This document shows positions 58,434 through 64,000 of a stretch of 64,000 nt of DNA, piece by piece. The notes under the pieces were generated by a model. It ran no database searches and was not told the origin of the DNA. It saw only the letters and a list, made by a program, of their open reading frames with translations. The stretch spans positions 82,736 through 146,735 of the forward strand of contig NZ_JH767535.1 of the NCBI RefSeq assembly GCF_000281085.1, written 5' to 3'. Position 1 is the first letter of the stretch; every line of letters starts with the position of its first letter. Source of the stretch: Catenovulum agarivorans YM01 (lineage in GTDB: Bacteria > Pseudomonadota > Gammaproteobacteria > Enterobacterales > Alteromonadaceae). A program made the position numbers and the translations under genes.

Positions 58434-59408
58434 ATGACAGAAAAAATTACATTAACTGGTACGCTACCCCAAACTGCAATTGGTAGCCGTTTAGATCAAG
58501 CAATTTCAGAATTGTTCCCTGAATATTCTCGATCTCGTTTAAAAGAATGGTTATTAGCTGGCCATATTACCGTGGATGGTGTGGTTGCAACTAAACCGCG
58601 CGAAAAGGTTTTAGGCGGCGAACTTATTGAAATTGAAGCCGAAATTAAAGCTGAAGTTGAAGCGCCAGCACAAGATATTGAGCTAGATATTGTTTACGAA
58701 GACGACGATATTTTAGTGATAAATAAACCGGCTAATTTGGTTGTGCACCCAGGTGCGGGTAACCCAAAAGGCACAATTTTGAATGCTTTGTTGCATCATT
58801 ACCCACAAATTGAGCAGGTGCCACGTGCGGGTATTGTGCATCGTTTAGATAAAGACACCACAGGTTTAATGGTTGTTGCGAAAAATTTACCTGCACAAAC
58901 TTCATTGGTTGCTCAGTTGCAAGACAAAACGGTAACGCGTGAATACGAAGCTATTGTAAATGGCACTATGACAGCAGGTGGTGTGGCGGATTACCCAATT
59001 GGTCGTCATCCAACTAAACGTACAATTCAAGCTGTAGTACACGACGGTAAACCAGCGGTTACGCATTATCGTGTTGCTGAAAAATATCGCGCGCATACAC
59101 GTTTGCGTTTGCGTTTAGAAACTGGCCGTACTCACCAAATTCGTGTGCATATGTCGCATTTAAAACATCCTTTGGTGGGTGATTATGCATATGGCGGTAA
59201 AGTTCGCCCACCAAAAGGTGCGGTTGAAGGTTTAATTGAAGCGCTACGCAATTTTCGTCGCCAAGCTTTGCATGCTGCAATTTTGGAGTTGGAACATCCA
59301 GCAACAGGTGAGTGGATGCAGTTTGAAGCGCCAATACCTGAAGATATGACCAGCATTGCTGCTATTTTGCGTGAAGACACTAAATTAAACGGCTTGGATA
59401 ATGACTAA
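58434..59408 (+). CDS. rluD: 23S rRNA pseudouridine synthase RluD
   Basis: The 324-residue protein has an S4 RNA-binding domain at residues 15-75 (GSRLDQAISELFPEYSRSRLKEWLLAGHITVDG). The catalytic domain follows with GIVHRLDKDTTGLMVVAKN, whose Asp is the nucleophile, plus ETGRTHQIRVHMSHLKHPLVGD. RluD makes pseudouridines 1911, 1915 and 1917 in helix 69 of 23S rRNA. Its stop overlaps pgeF by eight bases. The bamD/rluD/pgeF/clpB neighbourhood is conserved in gammaproteobacteria. Confidence 0.95.
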   Translation: MTEKITLTGTLPQTAIGSRLDQAISELFPEYSRSRLKEWLLAGHITVDGVVATKPREKVLGGELIEIEAEIKAEVEAPAQDIELDIVYEDDDILVINKPANLVVHPGAGNPKGTILNALLHHYPQIEQVPRAGIVHRLDKDTTGLMVVAKNLPAQTSLVAQLQDKTVTREYEAIVNGTMTAGGVADYPIGRHPTKRTIQAVVHDGKPAVTHYRVAEKYRAHTRLRLRLETGRTHQIRVHMSHLKHPLVGDYAYGGKVRPPKGAVEGLIEALRNFRRQALHAAILELEHPATGEWMQFEAPIPEDMTSIAAILREDTKLNGLDND

Positions 59409-60153
59409 TTCAAACCGTTGTTTTGCGCCTAATTGGCCTGCACCTGCCAAGGTTAAGGCCATGCAAACAACACGTTTAAATGGTTTAAGCAAAGCGCCTT
59501 ATTCCAGTTTTAATTTAGCCATGCATGTAGCGGATGACGCCGCTGTGGTTGAGCAAAACCGCCAATTGTTAGAAGTTGAACATCCTATTGTTTGGCTTGA
59601 GCAAGTGCATGGTAATAATTGTGTCGATTTATCTAAGTTAGATAATTTTAATTCTGTGCCTGTGGCCGATGCCTCTATCACTCATAAACCTAAACAAGTA
59701 TGTGTGGTAATGACGGCCGATTGTTTACCTGTTTTATTAACCGACAAAAATGCTAACTTTGTTGCGGCAGTGCATTGTGGTTGGCGTGGTTTGCAGCAGC
59801 AGTTGTTAACCCAAGTTATTCAGTCAGCCATAGCTGAGCATTCAATTGAAGCGAGCGATATTTTAGTTTGGTTTGGCCCAGCAATTGGTAAAGATGCTTT
59901 TGAAGTTGGCGCTGAGGTTAAACAAGCTTTTGTTGAAATTGATAAAAGTTACGCGCAGGCTTTTAAACCTTCGTCTAATCAAGGTAAGTTTTTGGCGGAT
60001 ATTTTTAAATTAGCCAGCATTGAGTTAAATAAACTGAACGTCACTGAAATTTATTCTGATTTTGAATGTACAGTCACCAATAGCGATAAATATTTTAGTT
60101 ATCGTAAAGAAGGCGCGACTGGTCGCCAAGCATCCTTAATTTGGCTGGAATAG
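59401..60153 (+). CDS. pgeF: Peptidoglycan editing factor PgeF (YfiH, DUF152)
   Basis: The 250-residue protein matches the YfiH/DUF152 laccase-like family: NLAMHVADDAAVVEQNRQLL, WLEQVHGNNCVDL, VMTADCLPVLLTDK, VAAVHCGWRGLQQQLL with the metal ligands His and Cys, WFGPAIGKDAFEVG and the end SYRKEGATGRQASLIWL. PgeF removes wrongly incorporated serine-type precursors from peptidoglycan synthesis, with amidase activity on UDP-MurNAc-L-Ser. It is cotranscribed with rluD. Confidence 0.93.
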   Translation: MTNSNRCFAPNWPAPAKVKAMQTTRLNGLSKAPYSSFNLAMHVADDAAVVEQNRQLLEVEHPIVWLEQVHGNNCVDLSKLDNFNSVPVADASITHKPKQVCVVMTADCLPVLLTDKNANFVAAVHCGWRGLQQQLLTQVIQSAIAEHSIEASDILVWFGPAIGKDAFEVGAEVKQAFVEIDKSYAQAFKPSSNQGKFLADIFKLASIELNKLNVTEIYSDFECTVTNSDKYFSYRKEGATGRQASLIWLE

Positions 60154-60186
60154 TTTGCGCTAGATCATATTTTATCTTTCGTTGCT

Positions 60187-60215
60187 CTTGAATTATTTTT
60201 TCCTGATACCCATTT
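60187..60215 (+). promoter_or_regulatory. Sigma-32 (heat-shock) promoter of clpB
   Basis: CTTGAAT at 60187-60193 and CCCATTT at 60209-60215, separated by 15 bases, agree with the RpoH consensus (CTTGAAA, N13-15, CCCCATNT). The clpB start lies about 45 bases downstream, as expected for a heat-shock chaperone. Confidence 0.78.
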
Positions 60216-60259
60216 TCTAGTTATACAAAATATCAGCCAAACAGGTAAATGGGGTTGTT

Positions 60260-62839
60260 ATGCGACTAGATAAATTGACCAGCCAATTTCAAATTGCAAT
60301 TTCTGATGCTCAGTCTTTAGCGCTTGGGCGCGATCATCAATTTATTGAACCTATTCATTTAATGTACTCGCTGCTTAATCAAGACAGCGGTTCTGTTCGC
60401 AGCATTTTAAATTTAGCCGGTGTTAACGTTACTGGTTTAAGATCTCAACTTGCTGAAGCGTTAGACAGGCTTGCCAAAGTTGAAGGGGCGGATGCCGACG
60501 TTCAGCTTTCGCGCTCTCTTATCAATATTCTTAATTTATCTGACAAACTTGCACAAAAACGCAAAGACAAATTTATTTCGTCTGAAATATTTTTACTTGC
60601 TGCAATTGAAGATAAAGGCGAGTTAGGGGGTATTTTACGCCGCTTGGGTGCTAGCCAACAAAGTTTAGAAAAAGCTATTGAGCAAATTCGTGGTGGGCAA
60701 AATGTTGACGACCCAAATGCGGAAGAAAAACGCCAAGCGTTAGAAAAATTCACCTTAGATTTAACAGCTAGAGCCGAGCAAGGTAAGTTAGATCCTGTAA
60801 TTGGCCGTGATGAAGAAATTCGCAGAACTATTCAAGTACTGCAACGCCGCACCAAAAATAACCCTGTGTTAATTGGTGAGCCTGGTGTGGGTAAAACTGC
60901 GATTGCCGAAGGTTTAGCCCAACGCATTATTAATGGTGAAGTGCCTGAAGGTTTAAAAAGCAAACGCGTATTGTCATTAGACATGGGCGCACTCGTCGCT
61001 GGTGCTAAATACCGTGGTGAGTTTGAAGAGCGTTTAAAAGCTGTGTTAAACGAGCTTGCTAAAGAAGAAGGCCAAGTTATTTTATTTATTGATGAATTGC
61101 ACACTATGGTTGGTGCTGGTAAAGGAGAAGGCGCAATGGACGCTGGCAATATGCTTAAACCTGCACTTGCGCGTGGTGAACTACACTGTGTTGGTGCAAC
61201 CACCTTAGATGAATATCGTCAATTTATTGAAAAAGATGCAGCACTTGAACGTCGTTTCCAAAAAGTTTTAGTTGAACAACCAACTGTTGATGACACTATT
61301 GCGATTTTGCGTGGTTTGAAAGAGCGCTACGAGTTACATCATTCAGTAGAAATTACTGATCCAGCAATTGTTGCGGCGGCGTCTTTGTCGCATAGATATA
61401 TTGCTGATCGCCAATTGCCTGATAAGGCCATCGACTTAATTGACGAAGCTGCTTCTAGCATTCGTATGCAAATCGATTCGAAACCAGAAGAGTTAGATAG
61501 ATTGGAGCGCCGTACTATTCAATTAAAATTGGAAAAACAGGCGTTATCCAAAGAGCGTGACGATGCAAGTAAAAAACGTTTGCAGTTGCTTGAACAAGAA
61601 ATTCACGAGAACGAACGCAAATTTGCTGACTTAGAAGAAATTTGGAATGCTGAAAAAGCGGCATTGCAAGGTGCGCAAAATATTAAAACTGCGCTTGAAC
61701 AAGCAAGGTTAGATTTAGATATTGCACGCCGTGCAGGTGACTTAAACCGTATGTCTGAATTGCAATACGGTAAAATTCCAGCATTAGAGCGCCAACTTGA
61801 TTTAGCTGTACAAGCTGAAATGCAAGATATGAGCTTGCTTAAACATAGAGTAACAGATGCCGAAATTGCCGAAGTATTGTCGCGTTGGACGGGTATTCCT
61901 GTTGCTAAAATGCTTGAAGGTGAGCGTGACAAATTGTTGCGTATGGAAGATGAATTACACAAACGCGTAGTTGGCCAGCATGAAGCTGTTGCTTCTGTAG
62001 CAAATGCAATTCGTCGTTCACGCGCTGGTTTGTCTGATCCAAATCGTCCCATTGGTTCCTTCTTATTCTTAGGCCCAACAGGTGTGGGTAAAACTGAATT
62101 GTGTAAAGCCTTGGCGAACTTTTTATTTGATACTGAAGCCTCTATGGTGCGTATCGATATGTCTGAGTTTATGGAAAAACATGCGGTGTCGCGTTTACTT
62201 GGTGCGCCCCCTGGATATGTTGGTTACGAAGAGGGCGGTTATTTAACCGAGGCGGTGCGACGCAAACCTTATTCAGTTATTTTATTGGATGAAGTGGAAA
62301 AGGCGCACCCTGATGTATTTAACATTTTATTGCAGTTGTTGGATGACGGCCGTTTGACCGATGGGCAAGGGCGTACAGTCGACTTTAAAAATACTGTTGT
62401 TATTATGACGTCGAATTTAGGTTCGGATGTTATTCAAGAGCAATTTAAGAATGCTAGTTTTGAAGATATGCGCAGTGCAGTAATGGAAATTGTAGGTACA
62501 CACTTTAGACCTGAGTTTATCAATCGTATTGACGAAACCGTAGTGTTCCACCCATTACAAGCTGAACATATTAAAAATATTGCCAAAATCCAGTTGTCTA
62601 GTCTAAAAGCAAGATTAGAGCAAAAAGGTTATGGCTTTAAAATTAGTGAGCGCGCGTTGGATAAACTTGCTGCGGTTGGTTTTGATCCTGTGTTTGGGGC
62701 AAGACCACTTAAACGCGCAATTCAACAACAAATTGAGAATCCATTAGCGCAAGATTTGCTCTCTGGCAAACTCCCTTTGGAAAAAACCATTGTTGTTGAT
62801 GAAAAAGATGATAAATTAGTATTCATTTCAAAATCATAA
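60260..62839 (+). CDS. clpB: ATP-dependent disaggregase ClpB
   Basis: The 859-residue protein has the full ClpB layout: a Clp N-domain (1-145), NBD1 with Walker [16 protein letters not shown] (about 206-220) and [20 protein letters not shown], the coiled-coil M-domain (about 400-525), NBD2 with [15 protein letters not shown] (about 605-619), and a C-terminal domain. [10 protein letters not shown] pore loop is present in NBD2, and no ClpP-binding IGF loop was noticed. With DnaK it resolubilises aggregated proteins. A GTG internal start for a ClpB95 form was not searched. It is controlled by a sigma-32-like promoter just upstream. Confidence 0.97.
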   Translation: MRLDKLTSQFQIAISDAQSLALGRDHQFIEPIHLMYSLLNQDSGSVRSILNLAGVNVTGLRSQLAEALDRLAKVEGADADVQLSRSLINILNLSDKLAQKRKDKFISSEIFLLAAIEDKGELGGILRRLGASQQSLEKAIEQIRGGQNVDDPNAEEKRQALEKFTLDLTARAEQGKLDPVIGRDEEIRRTIQVLQRRTKNNPVLIGEPGVGKTAIAEGLAQRIINGEVPEGLKSKRVLSLDMGALVAGAKYRGEFEERLKAVLNELAKEEGQVILFIDELHTMVGAGKGEGAMDAGNMLKPALARGELHCVGATTLDEYRQFIEKDAALERRFQKVLVEQPTVDDTIAILRGLKERYELHHSVEITDPAIVAAASLSHRYIADRQLPDKAIDLIDEAASSIRMQIDSKPEELDRLERRTIQLKLEKQALSKERDDASKKRLQLLEQEIHENERKFADLEEIWNAEKAALQGAQNIKTALEQARLDLDIARRAGDLNRMSELQYGKIPALERQLDLAVQAEMQDMSLLKHRVTDAEIAEVLSRWTGIPVAKMLEGERDKLLRMEDELHKRVVGQHEAVASVANAIRRSRAGLSDPNRPIGSFLFLGPTGVGKTELCKALANFLFDTEASMVRIDMSEFMEKHAVSRLLGAPPGYVGYEEGGYLTEAVRRKPYSVILLDEVEKAHPDVFNILLQLLDDGRLTDGQGRTVDFKNTVVIMTSNLGSDVIQEQFKNASFEDMRSAVMEIVGTHFRPEFINRIDETVVFHPLQAEHIKNIAKIQLSSLKARLEQKGYGFKISERALDKLAAVGFDPVFGARPLKRAIQQQIENPLAQDLLSGKLPLEKTIVVDEKDDKLVFISKS

Positions 62840-62844
62840 AATAT

Positions 62845-62867
62845 AGCCTGCCTGAGCGCAGGCTTTT
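62845..62867 (+). terminator. Short terminator after clpB
   Basis: Seven-base stem AGCCTGC/GCAGGCT with a six-base loop and a short four-base T tract. It lies between clpB and pssA (43-base gap), so it may attenuate rather than fully stop transcription. Confidence 0.65.
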
Positions 62868-62882
62868 ATCTCTAGAGAAAAT

Positions 62883-63692
62883 ATGTCTGACAATAGCGAA
62901 ACTGTGCACAATCACAGAAAAGGAATTTACCTTCTTCCTAACTTATTAACCACTGGCGGTTTGTTTTCAGGTTTTTATGCAGTTATTGCATCTATGAATA
63001 ACCAGTTTGAAAGTGCCGCAGTGGCCATTTTTATTGCGATGATTTTTGATGCGCTCGACGGACGTGTCGCACGTATGACCAATACGCAAAGCCCATTTGG
63101 TGCTGAATACGACAGTATGGCCGACATGGTGTCGTTTGGTATTGCGCCTGCATTAGTGGCGTATAATTGGGCGTTACACGATTTAGGTAAAATAGGTTGG
63201 TTGGCTGCGTTTATTTATACCGCGGGTGCCGCGCTGCGTTTAGCGCGCTTTAATACAACGGTTGATACTGCCGATAAACGTTACTTTAAAGGTTTAGCAA
63301 GCCCGGCTGCCGCTGCGATTGTTGCAGGTATGGTTTGGTTGGGGGCAGAGTATGATTTAGATAGAGGGTCATTTGGCTTTTTAGCGACAGTGATCACCAT
63401 CTTAACTGGTTTATTAATGGTGAGTAACTTTAGATACTCTTCATTTAAAGAAGTTAACTGGAAATCAAGCGTACCATTTATTGGTATTTTGTTAGTGGTA
63501 CTGGTATTTGTAGTGGTAGCAACTGAACCTGCTTTAGTATTGTTTACTTTGTTTTCTTTGTACGCTTTGTCTGGACCAATTATTACTTACCGAAGTGTTA
63601 AAGAGCTAAAAGCGCGAGATGTAGTTGAGAAAGATCCTGAAGAAGTTGATTCTTCTGTTGAGCAAACTGAAATAGAGAAATCTGATAAATAA
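62883..63692 (+). CDS. pssA: CDP-diacylglycerol-serine O-phosphatidyltransferase PssA
   Basis: The 269-residue inner membrane protein has the CDP-alcohol phosphotransferase motif, with the DxxDGxxAR...GxxxDxxxD series visible as FDALDGRVARMTNTQSPFGAEYDSMADM (residues 57-83). About eight hydrophobic segments follow, in the Gram-positive/proteobacterial type II PssA style. It makes phosphatidylserine, the precursor of phosphatidylethanolamine. A hydrophilic acidic tail (EEVDSSVEQTE) ends the chain. It is preceded by a weak terminator and followed by a strong one. Confidence 0.92.
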   Translation: MSDNSETVHNHRKGIYLLPNLLTTGGLFSGFYAVIASMNNQFESAAVAIFIAMIFDALDGRVARMTNTQSPFGAEYDSMADMVSFGIAPALVAYNWALHDLGKIGWLAAFIYTAGAALRLARFNTTVDTADKRYFKGLASPAAAAIVAGMVWLGAEYDLDRGSFGFLATVITILTGLLMVSNFRYSSFKEVNWKSSVPFIGILLVVLVFVVVATEPALVLFTLFSLYALSGPIITYRSVKELKARDVVEKDPEEVDSSVEQTEIEKSDK

Positions 63693-63718
63693 CTTTCTTC
63701 AGGTTATATTGTACAAAC

Positions 63719-63747
63719 AAAAAAACGGCTTAATTGCCGTTTTTTTG
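63719..63747 (+). terminator. Rho-independent terminator after pssA
   Basis: Stem AAAAACGGC/GCCGTTTTT with a six-base loop (TTAATT), followed by more T. A-rich on one side and T-rich on the other, so it can act in both directions. Confidence 0.9.
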
Positions 63748-63829
63748 TTCTTAAAGCACGAGAAATGTACGCTTTTGTTTGAAAAATAACCGAACGAATC
63801 TAAAAACGATAAAAACTTAAAAAAACGTA

Positions 63830-63857
63830 TTGACGGCAATTCTTTTGTCCCTATAAT
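63830..63857 (+). promoter_or_regulatory. rRNA-type promoter P1
   Basis: TTGACG (63830-63835), a 16-base spacer, then consensus TATAAT (63852-63857), followed by the GC-rich discriminator GCGCCACC. An A-rich UP-element-like stretch (AAAAACGATAAAAACTTAAAAAAACG) lies upstream. GC-rich discriminators mark stringently controlled rRNA promoters. No structural RNA gene is in the window, so the rRNA operon would begin beyond 64000. Confidence 0.75.
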
Positions 63858-63965
63858 GCGCCACCACAACGCAGCGACGCGGCAAGAAACAACTCTTCCA
63901 AATCCTGCTAGCTTGAATCAAAAACTTGTTTTTAAAACTTATCTAAAAAGCTTAAAAATAAAGGG

Positions 63966-63993
63966 TTGACAAGCGAAATGAGAAGCGTAGAAT
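63966..63993 (+). promoter_or_regulatory. rRNA-type promoter P2
   Basis: TTGACA (63966-63971), a 16-base spacer, then TAGAAT (63988-63993) and the GC-rich GCGCGCC, ending at the window edge. Two tandem promoters with GC-rich start regions about 135 bases apart are typical of rrn operons. The stretch 63748-63829 and that between the promoters hold no gene. Confidence 0.75.
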
Positions 63994-64000
63994 GCGCGCC

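Overview
The window reads as chromosome of a marine gammaproteobacterium of the Alteromonadales type. The evidence is the mix of low-GC genes close to Shewanella/Alteromonas/Catenovulum-like homologues, the conserved bamD/rluD/pgeF/clpB block, FolX, RsmF and a DUF3379/ECF pair. The genus is an inference and was not tested. No prophage, transposase gene, tRNA or CRISPR array was seen.

Layout. 1-3.3 kb: phosphate block (end of pstB, phoU, a porin and a PstS-like binding protein; the last two each follow a Pho-box-like array). 3.4-11.7 kb: housekeeping and small-envelope genes (fur, a DUF4442 protein, rsmF, an SpmA-SpmB-type membrane protein, a SIMPL lipoprotein, a UDG-family glycosylase overlapping apbE, a globin). 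11.7-17.0 kb, minus strand: three exported genes, namely a Tat-exported DUF1501-like protein, a two-haem LamG lipoprotein and a one-haem protein with a DUF1588/DUF1592-like motif. 17.0-18.0 kb: a long gene-free spacer holding a tandem array of a palindromic repeat. 18.0-34.8 kb, plus strand: one very long, tightly packed gene string. It holds a two-haem HzsA-like lipoprotein, two beta-barrel proteins, a TlpA thioredoxin, a DUF4266 lipoprotein, a DUF3570 barrel, large glutamine-rich TPR proteins, ExbB, two ExbD, a TonB-like AgmX/PglI protein and a PhzF protein. 34.8-39.2 kb: an HDOD protein, a choice-of-anchor I lipoprotein with a strong Pho promoter, and an ECF sigma factor with its DUF3379 partner. 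39.2-46.3 kb: a moxR-DUF58-DUF4381-batA-batB/C-batD aerotolerance-type operon. 46.4-49.9 kb: a HDG-type glycosylase, an XRE regulator, a TIGR01777 epimerase, folX and an AI-2E family transporter. 49.9-57.5 kb: an AT-rich accessory island with a six-TM protein, a RelA/SpoT-type synthetase with a coiled coil, a Fic protein, a large HD plus GHKL-ATPase protein and a HigBA pair. 57.6-64 kb: bamD, rluD, pgeF, clpB (with a heat-shock promoter), pssA, and two strong promoters typical of an rRNA operon that starts just beyond the window.

Three things deserve attention. First, an interspersed palindromic repeat has at least eight copies here. Its core is conserved, but its outer arms and its internal hairpin change sequence from copy to copy while staying self-complementary. 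Second, the 11.7-34 kb region looks like an envelope redox machine: c-type haem lipoproteins, the DUF3570/DUF4266/TlpA set that I recall being linked to ApbE flavinylation, and a dedicated ExbB-ExbD-ExbD-TonB-like energiser. An apbE gene lies about 7 kb before the plus-strand string. Third, the 49.9-57.5 kb island combines alarmone synthesis, AMPylation and HD/GHKL signalling modules of kinds seen in anti-phage or conflict systems.
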